DNA from: Stenotrophomonas sp. MMGLT7
GTDB taxonomy: Bacteria > Pseudomonadota > Gammaproteobacteria > Xanthomonadales > Xanthomonadaceae
DNA length: 64,000 nt
Direction of reading: 5' to 3'
NCBI RefSeq assembly: GCF_021168555.1
Contig: NZ_JAJOZS010000018.1
Coordinates: 1-64,000 of the forward strand
The translations under genes were made by a program, and so were the position numbers. Every line of letters begins with the position of its first letter. Within the stretch, counting starts at the first letter, position 1. The notes under the pieces were generated by a model. That model ran no database searches. It was not told the DNA's origin and worked only from the letters and a program-made list of their open reading frames with translations. Positions 57,053 to 64,000 of this stretch are shown here, piece by piece.

Positions 57053-57099
57053 TGTACGAGTTTCATCGAACTAGGCTATAGTTCGAAAAATCTCGTACA
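57053..57099. promoter_or_regulatory. Concentric double palindrome between ArsR and MFS genes
   Basis: Outer arms TGTACGAG (57053-57060) and CTCGTACA (57092-57099), inner arms TCGAACTA (57066-57073) and TAGTTCGA (57079-57086), all perfect and sharing one dyad centre at 57076. Five-base gaps separate inner and outer arms on each side. It probably binds the divergent ArsR-type regulator and overlaps both promoters. Confidence 0.8.
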
Positions 57100-57110
57100 G
57101 GAACGCCGTC

Positions 57111-58316
57111 ATGCCGATTTCCCCCAGGTCCAGCGGCGCCCAGGCGACGCAAGCCGCCTCCACGGCCGGCATGTGGGCGGCCGCGTGGATGGTCACCGCG
57201 GTCTTCATGCTGTCGAATTCGGCCACCCCGCTCTACGTGCACTGGCAGGAGCAGATGGGGTTTTCCTCCGGCATGCTGACCGTGATCTTCGCGCTGTACA
57301 TCGCCGGGTTGCTGGGCACGCTGCTGGTGGCCGGCCAGTTGTCGGACCACTACGGGCGGCGACCGCTGCTGCTGCCCGGGCTGCTGGCTGCATTGGTCGC
57401 CTGCGGCCTGTTCGCCGGTGCCTCGTCGATCGGCATGCTCGCCGCGGGCCGGCTGCTGGCCGGCGTGGCCGTGGGCGTGATCGTCTCGGCCGGGATGGCG
57501 GCGGTGGTCGATGCCGGCGGCGTGCAGCACAAGCGGCGGGCGGCGCTGCTGGCGTCCATCGCGATGGTGCTGGGCGCGGGCCTGGGACCGCTGCTGGCGG
57601 GCGGACTGGCACAGGCACTGGCGCGGCCGGTACTGCCGATCTTCGCCGTCGAGGCGCTGGTCCTGCTCAGCGCCCTCGGCGTGGCACTGCGGTTGCCGGC
57701 CCGGCGTCCATCGGCAGCGCGACCGCTTCGCCTGCGCCTGCCGCAGGTGCCCGCCGCCAACCGCCGGCACGTGCTGTGCGGCATCGCCACCTTCGGCCCC
57801 GGCATCACCGCCACCTCGTTCGTGCTGGCGCTGGGGCCGTCGCTGCTGGCGCGGCTGCTCGAGGTGCGCAGCCCGCTGCTCGCCGGCGGCATGGCCTGCG
57901 CGATGTTCTTCGCCGCGGTCGGGGTGCAGTTCGCGGTGCGGCAGTGGCCGGTCGCCCGCATCTTCGCCGCCAGCACCGCCGCCACCGTGCTGGCAATGGC
58001 GAGCCTGGCGCTGGCCCTGCACGCCTCGCTGGTCCCGGCGCTGATCGCTTCGGCGCTGCTCGCCGGTGTCGGCCAGGGACTGGGCCAGCTCGGCGGACTG
58101 AGCCTGATCGGCCTGCACGTGCCGGACAGCCACCGCGCGCAAGCCAATGCCGTGCTCAACATCGGCGGCTACATCCCCGCCGGCCTGCTGCCGGTGGCGA
58201 CCGGGTATCTGGTCGATGCCGTCGGGCTGGCGACGGGCGCGACGCTGTTCGCGCTGGTGCTGGCCATTGCCGCCGTCGCAGGCGGCAGCTGGGCCGTGCG
58301 CCGGGCCGGGGCGTGA
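57111..58316 (+). CDS. MFS family transporter
   Basis: Twelve-helix major facilitator, 401 aa. The helix 2-3 loop motif GQLSDHYGRRPLLLPG and the second half (LEVRSPLLAGGMACAMFF, GVGQGLGQLGGLSLIGLHVP) are clear. Resembles drug/sugar efflux members; substrate unknown. ATG at 57111 is preceded by AGGAA overlapping the operator edge, so regulator binding may also affect translation. Probably repressed by the divergent ArsR-family gene. Confidence 0.9.
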   Translation: MPISPRSSGAQATQAASTAGMWAAAWMVTAVFMLSNSATPLYVHWQEQMGFSSGMLTVIFALYIAGLLGTLLVAGQLSDHYGRRPLLLPGLLAALVACGLFAGASSIGMLAAGRLLAGVAVGVIVSAGMAAVVDAGGVQHKRRAALLASIAMVLGAGLGPLLAGGLAQALARPVLPIFAVEALVLLSALGVALRLPARRPSAARPLRLRLPQVPAANRRHVLCGIATFGPGITATSFVLALGPSLLARLLEVRSPLLAGGMACAMFFAAVGVQFAVRQWPVARIFAASTAATVLAMASLALALHASLVPALIASALLAGVGQGLGQLGGLSLIGLHVPDSHRAQANAVLNIGGYIPAGLLPVATGYLVDAVGLATGATLFALVLAIAAVAGGSWAVRRAGA

Positions 58317-58342
58317 TCCGCCGGCAAGGCCTGGCGCCCACG

Positions 58343-58373
58343 AAAAAGCCGCCCCGGGAAACCCCGGGGCGGC
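58343..58373 (-). terminator. Terminator of the EF-hand gene
   Basis: An 11-bp stem GCCGCCCCGGG / CCCGGGGCGGC (58348-58358 and 58363-58373), followed on the minus strand by TTTTT. It may also end the convergent MFS transcript. Confidence 0.85.
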
Positions 58374-58415
58374 ATGTCGATCGGCGCCTGTGGTGCTTCG
58401 GCCGACGCGGCTGGC

Positions 58416-59009
58416 TCAGCCGGCCGGCTGCGCCGCCGGGGCCTTGGGCGGCTTCGGCCGGTGCGGGCCGAAGGCCGGGCGCTTGGCCGAGGCCGCGTCG
58501 AACTCGGCCTTGCTCAGCTTGCCGTCCTTGTCGGTATCGGCCTCGGCGAACCAGCGGTCGCGATGCTGCTGTGCGCGGGCCTGGAAATCGGCCTTGTCGA
58601 CGAAGCCGTCCTTGTTGACGTCCATGCTGTCGAAGCGCTCGGCGAACTTCGCATCGGCCTTGGCCTCCTCGCGGCTGACGCGGCCGTCCTTGTTGGCATC
58701 GAGCCGGGCGAAGCCACCCTCGTGCCCGCCGGGCTTGTGCGCGCCCGGGCCGCGACGCCCTTGCCGGGCCTCGCGCAGTTCCTCGCGCGAGAGCTTGCCG
58801 TCCTTGTTCTTGTCCAGCGTATCGAAGGCGGCGGCCAGGCGCGGGCTGGCGGCCGCTTCGCTGCGGTCGACGAAGCCGTCGTTGTTCTTGTCCAGCGAGG
58901 CCAGGCCATGCCGCTGCGGGTCGGGCTTGACGGCCGGGGTGGCGGCGAACGCGCCGGTGGAGAGCGCAGCCAGTACGGCCAGGGCGATCAGGGGGGTGCG
59001 ATGGGTCAT
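58416..59009 (-). CDS. Exported EF-hand calcium-binding protein (five loops)
   Basis: A 197-aa protein with a Sec signal peptide ([16 protein letters not shown], cleavage AFA-AT). Five canonical EF-hand loops start at D40, D66, D104, D130 and D158 (for example [12 protein letters not shown] and [12 protein letters not shown]). The tail is Pro/Lys/Ala-rich. It likely binds calcium in the periplasm or outside the cell. Such calmodulin-like proteins are common in xanthomonads; function uncharacterised. Confidence 0.88.
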   Translation of the reverse strand: MTHRTPLIALAVLAALSTGAFAATPAVKPDPQRHGLASLDKNNDGFVDRSEAAASPRLAAAFDTLDKNKDGKLSREELREARQGRRGPGAHKPGGHEGGFARLDANKDGRVSREEAKADAKFAERFDSMDVNKDGFVDKADFQARAQQHRDRWFAEADTDKDGKLSKAEFDAASAKRPAFGPHRPKPPKAPAAQPAG

Positions 59010-59206
59010 GGAATCTGCTCCGTATGACGGTGAAACCCGAAGTTCCGCGTACAGCGACGCGGGTGCCGTTGGCAGCGGCAGCCTGCTGCGGCCGTGCCAA
59101 TGGTGAGGTCAACGGGCCGCGGCGGACACGGTTGACCGGTCGGTTGCCGTGTTCATCCGGCGGACAGTCGCGAACATTGCGACGCGCTGGCGCTATGCTG
59201 CCGGCC

Positions 59207-59974
59207 ATGGCCATCCACGGCGCCAGCTCCGACGACCTGCGGCTGTTCCAGACCGGCGAGCACCCCTGTGGCTACTGGCCGGAGCGGCCGGCACGCGACC
59301 TGGTGCTGGATCCCAACGATCCGCGCCTGGGCACGGTGTATCCGCTGGCGCTGGGATGGGGCTTCCGCCGCTCCGGCGACCTGGTCTACCGCCCCAGCTG
59401 CCCGCTCTGCCGCGCCTGCGTGCCGGTGCGCATCCCGGCGCACGACTTCGTTCCCGACCGCAGCCAGCGCCGCTGCGCCGCACGCAACGCCGACGTCGTC
59501 GGCCGCATCGTCGCCGCCGAACGCAGCGAGGAACAGTTCGAGCTCTACCGCCGCTACCTGCGCAGCCGCCACCAGGGCGGCGGCATGGATGGCCACGGTG
59601 CGCAGGAGTTCGACCAGTTCCTGATCGGCAGTTGGTCGCACGGGCGCTTCCTGGAACTGCGCGAGCCGGCGCCGGCCGGACGCCGCGGCCGCCTGCTGGC
59701 GGTGGCGGTGACCGACGTCACCGAGGATGCGCTGTCGGCGGTGTACACCTTCTACGAGCCGGACGCGGCGCAGCGCGGGCTGGGCACGCTGGCGATCCTG
59801 CGGCAGATCGAATGGGCCCGCCGCGACCGCCATGCCTACCTGTACCTGGGCTACTGGATCCGCGGCCACGACAAGATGGACTACAAGCGCCGCTTCCATC
59901 CGCTGCAGGCCTTCGACGGCCGCTACTGGCGCGACTTCGGCGAGAGCTGGGGCGCGGTCGACGCGCTGCGCTGA
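59207..59974 (+). CDS. bpt: Aspartate/glutamate leucyltransferase (Bpt)
   Basis: Transfers Leu from Leu-tRNA to N-terminal Asp or Glu, marking proteins for ClpS-ClpAP; 255 aa. [37 protein letters not shown] with the conserved Cys pairs, and [20 protein letters not shown] are diagnostic of the ATE/Bpt family. The ATG at 59207 is chosen over one four codons upstream by comparison with xanthomonad Bpt. Followed closely by the EEP-family gene. Confidence 0.94.
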   Translation: MAIHGASSDDLRLFQTGEHPCGYWPERPARDLVLDPNDPRLGTVYPLALGWGFRRSGDLVYRPSCPLCRACVPVRIPAHDFVPDRSQRRCAARNADVVGRIVAAERSEEQFELYRRYLRSRHQGGGMDGHGAQEFDQFLIGSWSHGRFLELREPAPAGRRGRLLAVAVTDVTEDALSAVYTFYEPDAAQRGLGTLAILRQIEWARRDRHAYLYLGYWIRGHDKMDYKRRFHPLQAFDGRYWRDFGESWGAVDALR

Positions 59975-60020
59975 GTCCGCGGTCTTCATGCCGCAACGAC
60001 GCCGGTGGCATCATGCGGCG

Positions 60021-61247
60021 ATGATCCGACTCATCGTACTGGCCGCTCTCCTGCTGGCCATGGCCTGCACCCTCGCCGCCGCGCACGCCGCCGTCCCCGC
60101 CGTCGCCACGCTGCGCATCGCGACCTACAACACGTCGCTGTACTCGCAGCACGACGGCGGGCTGATCCGCGAACTGCAGGGCGACAGTGCGCATGCGCGC
60201 AAGATCGCCGCGGTGCTGCAGCGGGTACGCCCGGACGTCGTGCTGCTCAACGAGTTCGACTACGACCCGGCGCACCTGGCCGCCGACCTGTTCCAGCGAC
60301 GCTACCTGGAGACGGCCCAGCCCGGCGGCGGCGAGCCGCTGCACTATCCCTACCGCTACCTGGCGCCGGTCAACACCGGCGTGCCGAGCGGCCTGGACCT
60401 GGACAACGATGGCGAGGTATCGCCGCCCTCGCCTGCCGCCGACGAAGACGAGGCCGCCCGCCGCAGGCGCGGCGGCGACGCCTGGGGCTACGGCCTGCAT
60501 CCGGGCCAGTACGGCATGCTGGTGCTGTCGCGCCATCCCATCGACAGCGCCGCCGTGCGCACCTTCCAGCTGCTGAAGTGGAGCGCGATGCCGGGGGCGC
60601 TGCGCCCGCTCGATCCGGCCAGCGGCCAGCCGTTCCACCCCGATCCGGTCTGGCGGCAGTTGCGGCTGTCCTCCAAGTCGCACTGGGACGTGCCGGTGCG
60701 CACCCCGGGCGGCACCGTGCACGTACTGGCCTCGCACCCGACGCCGCCGGTCTTCGACGGACCGGAACGGCGCAACCTGGCGCGCAACCACGACGAGATC
60801 AGGTTGTGGCGCGAGTATCTCGGCGCGGGCGACAAGCCCTGGCTGTGCGACGACCAGGGACGCTGCGGCGGACTGGCCGGCGATGCCCGCTTCGTGATCC
60901 TGGGCGATCTCAACAACGATCCCGCCGATGGCGACGGTCGCCACGAGGCCATCGTCGAACTGCTCGAACATCCGCGGGTACTGCGCCATCCAACGCCGCG
61001 CAGCGACGGCGCCGAGCAGGCCGGCCTGGCCTATGCCGAGCGCGGCATCGTCCGCCGCGGCGCGGCCGCGCAGGCGACCGGCGACTTCGGTCCGCGCTCG
61101 GGCACCTTGCGGCTGGATTACGTGCTGCCCTCGGTCGGTTTTGGGTATGCCGGCGGCGGCGTGTTCTGGCCGGCAGCAGCGCAGCCGGAGGCTGCCATCG
61201 CCGATGGCAGCGACCACCACCTGGTCTGGGCCGACCTGCGCTGGTGA
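60021..61247 (+). CDS. Secreted endonuclease/exonuclease/phosphatase family protein
   Basis: A 408-aa exported metal-dependent hydrolase. A signal peptide (LIVLAALLLAMACTLAAAHA) precedes the EEP domain: LRIATYNTSL, VVLLNEFDYD with the metal Glu, HVLASHPTPPV, FVILGDLNNDPADG (metal/active-site Asp-Leu-Asn) and the closing DGSDHHLVWADLRW. The internal DLDNDGEVSPPS loop resembles a calcium site. Substrate could be nucleic acid, inositol phosphate or lipid; not determinable. Confidence 0.87.
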   Translation: MIRLIVLAALLLAMACTLAAAHAAVPAVATLRIATYNTSLYSQHDGGLIRELQGDSAHARKIAAVLQRVRPDVVLLNEFDYDPAHLAADLFQRRYLETAQPGGGEPLHYPYRYLAPVNTGVPSGLDLDNDGEVSPPSPAADEDEAARRRRGGDAWGYGLHPGQYGMLVLSRHPIDSAAVRTFQLLKWSAMPGALRPLDPASGQPFHPDPVWRQLRLSSKSHWDVPVRTPGGTVHVLASHPTPPVFDGPERRNLARNHDEIRLWREYLGAGDKPWLCDDQGRCGGLAGDARFVILGDLNNDPADGDGRHEAIVELLEHPRVLRHPTPRSDGAEQAGLAYAERGIVRRGAAAQATGDFGPRSGTLRLDYVLPSVGFGYAGGGVFWPAAAQPEAAIADGSDHHLVWADLRW

Positions 61248-61288
61248 CCGTGCCGGGCCGCATGGGCGGACGCCGCGGCCGGGCATGC

Positions 61289-61302
61289 TTGATTCAGATC
61301 AA
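61289..61302 (+). promoter_or_regulatory. Perfect FNR/Anr-type box upstream of the roadblock-PAS operon
   Basis: TTGAT-TCAG-ATCAA matches the FNR consensus (TTGAT-N4-ATCAA) at all ten positions. Its centre is about 76 bases before the first start codon, leaving room for a class II activated promoter. No FNR gene is in this window, so the cognate regulator is assumed. Confidence 0.65.
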
Positions 61303-61371
61303 GGGAATATTCCGGCAAAAGCATTCCAATGGGTGTTGCATGGCCTCGCATGCACTCAACCGGAAGACGAC

Positions 61372-61734
61372 ATGCGCACGCAACAGCTGCAACAGGCCCT
61401 TGAAGGACTCAACGCGTCCACCGCCGACGTCGAGGCCTCGGCACTGATCTCCATCGACGGCCTGATGATCGCCTCGGCCATGCCGCAGGGCATGGACGAG
61501 GACCGCATCGGCGCGATGTCGGCCGCCCTGCTCTCGCTGGGCGAGCGTACAGCCGGCGAACTCGGCCGCGGCCAGCTGGAACGCGTGCTGGTCCAGGGCG
61601 AGCGCGGCTACGTGATCATGAGCGCGGCCGGCAGCGAGGCCGTGCTCACCGTGCTGGCCAAGCCCAGCGCCAAGCTCGGCCTGGTGTTCCTGGACATCAA
61701 GCGCGCGGCCCAGGCGCTCTCGCAGATCCTCTAG
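61372..61734 (+). CDS. Roadblock/LC7 domain protein
   Basis: A 120-aa protein, one roadblock/LC7 domain: ASALISIDGLMIASAMPQGM, MSAALLSLGERTAGELGRGQ and VLVQGERGYVIMSAAGSEA. The family (MglB is one member) acts as small GTPase partners or dimeric scaffolds in motility and polarity. No MglA-type GTPase is in this window. First gene of a five-gene cluster led by an FNR-type box; the next gene follows after 13 bases. The ATG at 61372 starts just before the first helix. Confidence 0.88.
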   Translation: MRTQQLQQALEGLNASTADVEASALISIDGLMIASAMPQGMDEDRIGAMSAALLSLGERTAGELGRGQLERVLVQGERGYVIMSAAGSEAVLTVLAKPSAKLGLVFLDIKRAAQALSQIL

Positions 61735-61747
61735 AGGACACACGCGC

Positions 61748-62257
61748 ATGCCCCTGCCCGACATGACCGAACCGCAGGAGCCGCATCGCAGCACGCGGCT
61801 GCGCTACCACGACGGCAGCAGCCGCATCGTGCACTGGTGCGATCGTGAAGTGCCCTATCCCGACGGGCGCCTGATCGTCTCGCGCACCGACCTGGAAGGC
61901 GTGATCACCCATGCCAACGCCGCCTTCGTCGAACTCAGCGGCTGGCCGCGCGAGGCGCTGATCGGCGCGCCGCACTACATCCTTCGCCACCCGGACATGC
62001 CCCGAGTCGCCTTCAAGGGCCTGTGGGACACGGTGCAGGCCGGCGGCAAGTGGAACGGCTACGTCAAGAACCTGCGCCGCGACGGCGCCTACTACTGGGT
62101 CTACGCCACCGTCATCGCCAACGTGCGCGACGGCCAGGTGGTCGGCTACACCTCGGTGCGGCGCAAGCCCTCGCGGCAGAAGATCGAGGCGCTGATCCCG
62201 CTGTACCGGCAATGGCTGCAGCAGGAGCCGGGCGGCGGCGGGAGGGCGGCGCCATGA
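61748..62257 (+). CDS. Stand-alone Aer-type FAD-PAS redox/oxygen sensor protein
   Basis: A 169-aa protein that is little more than one PAS domain. It closely resembles the PAS of the aerotaxis receptor Aer: N57 in ITHANA, HPDMPRVAF with H81 and F89, W93 in GLWDT, N108 in VKNLRRDGAYYWV, and W117. These align with the Aer FAD-contact residues N34, F66, W70 and N85. There is no HAMP, methyl-accepting or kinase domain. The tail (KIEALIPLYRQWLQQE) is a short amphipathic helix. GAGGA precedes the start. The stop overlaps the next start (ATGA). Confidence 0.88.
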   Translation: MPLPDMTEPQEPHRSTRLRYHDGSSRIVHWCDREVPYPDGRLIVSRTDLEGVITHANAAFVELSGWPREALIGAPHYILRHPDMPRVAFKGLWDTVQAGGKWNGYVKNLRRDGAYYWVYATVIANVRDGQVVGYTSVRRKPSRQKIEALIPLYRQWLQQEPGGGGRAAP

Positions 62258-63009
62258 CCGTGGACTTCCTCGTCGCCCCGGATTTCGCCCCAGGGCGCTT
62301 CTCCGGCTGGTACATGCTCAGCACCCTGCTGCAGCGCCGCTCGGGAATCGGCCTGCACCTGCTGATGCCCGGCGATGCCGCCGAGCAGGCACGCCTGCTG
62401 GCCGCCGGCAAGGCCGACCTGATCTACGCCAATCCGTTCGACGCCAGCACGCTGATCCGCAACGAGGGCTACATCCCCTTCGCGCGGCCGATCGGCCGCC
62501 CCGACGAGATGGTGATCGCCACCGCCGCCGCATCGCCGCTGGAGAAGGTCGAGGACCTCGGGCCCGGCAGCCGCATCGCGCTGACCGACAACCGCGACGT
62601 CAAGCTGATCGGCCTGCGCCTGCTGGAACCGGCCGACCTGGACGAAACGAACATCGAATGGGTGCAGGCCAGCAGCTTCCAGGCGGTGGCCCGGCTGCTG
62701 ATCCAGCAGCAGGCCGACGCCGGCTTCCTGCTGGCCGACGCCTGGCACGAACTGTCGCGGCTGACCCGCGAGCAGCTCAAGCCGCTGGTGGAGAGCGCCC
62801 TGTGCGACATCAGCCACGTGCTGCTGGCGCACCCGCGCATGGCCGACACGCTGCCGGCGCTGCGCGAGGCACTGCTCGCCGTGGGCCACAACGGCGATGC
62901 CGGCGACCAGGTGGTGCTGGACGCGCTGGGACTGTCCCAGGGATTCGAGGCCATGTCCGCCGAGGACGCCGAGTTCATGATCGACCTGATGGACACCCTG
63001 CTGGATTGA
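62254..63009 (+). CDS. PhnD/SsuA-like substrate-binding protein lacking a signal peptide
   Basis: A 251-aa type 2 periplasmic-binding fold protein. LLAAGKADLIYANPFDAS, RPDEMVIATAAAS, SRIALTDNRDVKLIG and ASSFQAVARLLIQQQADAGF match the phosphate/phosphonate-type binding domain. It starts MTVDFLVAPDFAPGRFSGW with no signal peptide, lipobox or membrane segment, so it should be cytoplasmic. No permease or ATPase of an ABC transporter adjoins. Likely a ligand-binding sensor domain working with the PAS and roadblock proteins. Translationally coupled to the PAS gene. Confidence 0.82.
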   Translation: MTVDFLVAPDFAPGRFSGWYMLSTLLQRRSGIGLHLLMPGDAAEQARLLAAGKADLIYANPFDASTLIRNEGYIPFARPIGRPDEMVIATAAASPLEKVEDLGPGSRIALTDNRDVKLIGLRLLEPADLDETNIEWVQASSFQAVARLLIQQQADAGFLLADAWHELSRLTREQLKPLVESALCDISHVLLAHPRMADTLPALREALLAVGHNGDAGDQVVLDALGLSQGFEAMSAEDAEFMIDLMDTLLD

Positions 63010-63017
63010 GCGCCGAC

Positions 63018-63665
63018 ATGACCCTCTCCGCCGCACAACGGCAGGCCCACCTCGAGCTGCGCGCGCATGCGCGCAGGCTGCTGCTGTCGCCACAGGACGC
63101 GGGCGCGCACATGGCGCGCCTGCACGCGGCGCTGCAGATGGCCGACAGCGAACCGGTGCAGGGCGCGCTGGCCGACCTGTACGTCAGTCTTCCGCGCAGC
63201 GAGCGAGCGCTGCGGGTGGCGGCGCTGCAGATGACCGAGAGCCGGCTCAATCCGCACGTGGCCGAGGCCTTCGCCCGCAACAGCCAGGGCTATCCGCTGC
63301 CGCTCGTCACTCCGCTGGCCACGCGCTGGAGCGTGCTCGCCCATCCTTCGGCCGACGTGCCTGCACGCGTGCGCCGCGCCAATCCGGACCATTCGCGCCG
63401 GCTCGCGCGCGAGGTGGTGCAGGCGCTGTGCGAGGGCGACCCGACCCTGGCCGCGCGGGTGGAAAGCGAATTCCTCGACCACTGCATCAACTGCCAGGAC
63501 AAGCTGGCCTTCATGCTCGCCGCCCGCGAACTGCGGCGCGAGGAACTGGCGCTGGACGATCGCTGGTCGCGCACCGCCAGCTGGCTCGAACAACGCGACC
63601 TGCTGGGCGCATGCACGCGCACTGCTGCGCGCGACCCGCAAACCCCGACAGGTCCACGACCATGA
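63018..63665 (+). CDS. Helical protein of unknown function in the FNR-box operon
   Basis: A 215-aa, mostly alpha-helical protein with no recognised family. A conserved-looking core is ALRVAALQMTESRLNPHVAEAF and EFLDHCINCQDKLAFMLAAREL, which contains a CxxC-type pair (CINC). The C-terminal 25 residues are low complexity. Begins 8 bases after the previous gene and its stop overlaps the next start by four bases, so it is part of the same operon. Confidence 0.68.
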   Translation: MTLSAAQRQAHLELRAHARRLLLSPQDAGAHMARLHAALQMADSEPVQGALADLYVSLPRSERALRVAALQMTESRLNPHVAEAFARNSQGYPLPLVTPLATRWSVLAHPSADVPARVRRANPDHSRRLAREVVQALCEGDPTLAARVESEFLDHCINCQDKLAFMLAARELRREELALDDRWSRTASWLEQRDLLGACTRTAARDPQTPTGPRP

Positions 63666-64000
63666 GCGAACAGGAAGACACCTGGCTGATGCCCACGCCG
63701 TTCGGCGTGCTGCATGCCTTCGCCAGTGCCGAGCCGGACCGCATGCAGCGCGCGCTGCAGCTGCTGCTGAGCACCAACGGTTCGCTGTCGCTGCCGCAGT
63801 GGCGCGAGCAGGTCGGCGGCGACACCTCGCACCTGCTGGGCGAGGCGCGCGACCAGCAATGGCTGCAGTTGCTGCGGCGGCCGGTGCCGGGCCCGGAGAT
63901 CCGCCTCGACGACTTTGCCCAGCACGTGATCGCGCCGCTGTCGGGCGAGCGCCGCGCCGCCCTGGCTTCGGACGGCGGCTTCTGCCTGGGCCAGGCCGGA
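63662..64000 (+). CDS. Partial gene, unknown function, possibly a second roadblock-like protein
   Basis: The first 113 codons are present, cut by the window edge. It begins MSEQEDTWLMPTPFGVLHAF with a helical LLLSTNGSLSLPQWREQV segment that looks like a winged-helix or small helical domain. The visible end (RRAALASDGGFCLGQAG) resembles the first strand of a roadblock/LC7 domain. The assignment as roadblock-like is a guess from that strand. Coupled by ATGA overlap to the preceding gene. Confidence 0.62.
   Translation, partial: MSEQEDTWLMPTPFGVLHAFASAEPDRMQRALQLLLSTNGSLSLPQWREQVGGDTSHLLGEARDQQWLQLLRRPVPGPEIRLDDFAQHVIAPLSGERRAALASDGGFCLGQAG

Overview
This is a high-GC chromosomal window from a gammaproteobacterium of the Xanthomonadaceae (Xanthomonas / Lysobacter / Pseudoxanthomonas / Luteimonas group). 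The protein sequences of RpoE, FadJ-like, MutS, Bpt and the rpsP-rimM-trmD-rplS cluster read as xanthomonad. Intergenic gaps carry the GTAG-type REP palindromes and GGGATTC heptads typical of that family. Genus cannot be fixed from this window. The content is mainly core genome. I see no insertion sequence, prophage, integrase or CRISPR array. Both ends cut through genes.

Layout. 1-6.5 kb: the sigma-E regulon head (rpoE-rseA, minus), a FadJ-type beta-oxidation enzyme, a cation diffusion facilitator and a globin-coupled diguanylate cyclase. 6.6-12.6 kb: mutS, a DUF937 protein, and katG behind an OxyR-like palindrome. 12.6-20.1 kb: hslR, two tiny lipoprotein-like genes flanking a MATE pump, the rpsP-rimM-trmD-rplS operon, and a YjgN/M48 protease pair. 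20.2-31.3 kb: pabC-like lyase with a nitronate monooxygenase, ffh with ypjD, radA, an RcnB-like protein, several envelope proteins of unknown function and an M61 peptidase. 31.4-37.4 kb: the cyoABCD quinol oxidase operon, tRNA-Thr(CGT), ispH and lspA. 37.5-45.4 kb: ileS, ribF, murJ, rpsT, obg, rpmA, rplU. 45.7-53.0 kb: uvrA with an overlapping thioesterase, a copper chaperone, a hydratase-family enzyme, a DUF1684 lipoprotein and tesB. 53.2-61.3 kb: a DUF2007-like protein, an ECF sigma factor fused to a membrane domain, a DUF2075 helicase, an ArsR/MFS divergent pair, an EF-hand protein, bpt and a secreted EEP-family enzyme.

The most interesting locus is the last 2.7 kb (61289-64000). A perfect FNR/Anr half-site palindrome precedes five tightly packed genes: a roadblock/LC7 protein, a stand-alone Aer-type FAD-PAS protein with every recognisable FAD-contact residue kept, a PhnD-like solute-binding protein with no signal peptide, and two proteins of unknown function, the last cut by the window edge. 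It looks like a cytoplasmic oxygen/redox-sensing module of unknown output, and it fits beside the aerobic quinol oxidase and the globin cyclase elsewhere in the window.

The window also holds several families of palindromic intergenic repeats: four REP pairs, four copies of a two-hairpin element (two of them inverted doublets with different 'head' hairpins), GGGATTC heptad arrays abutting start codons, and one copy of a GTAGCCCGGG element.
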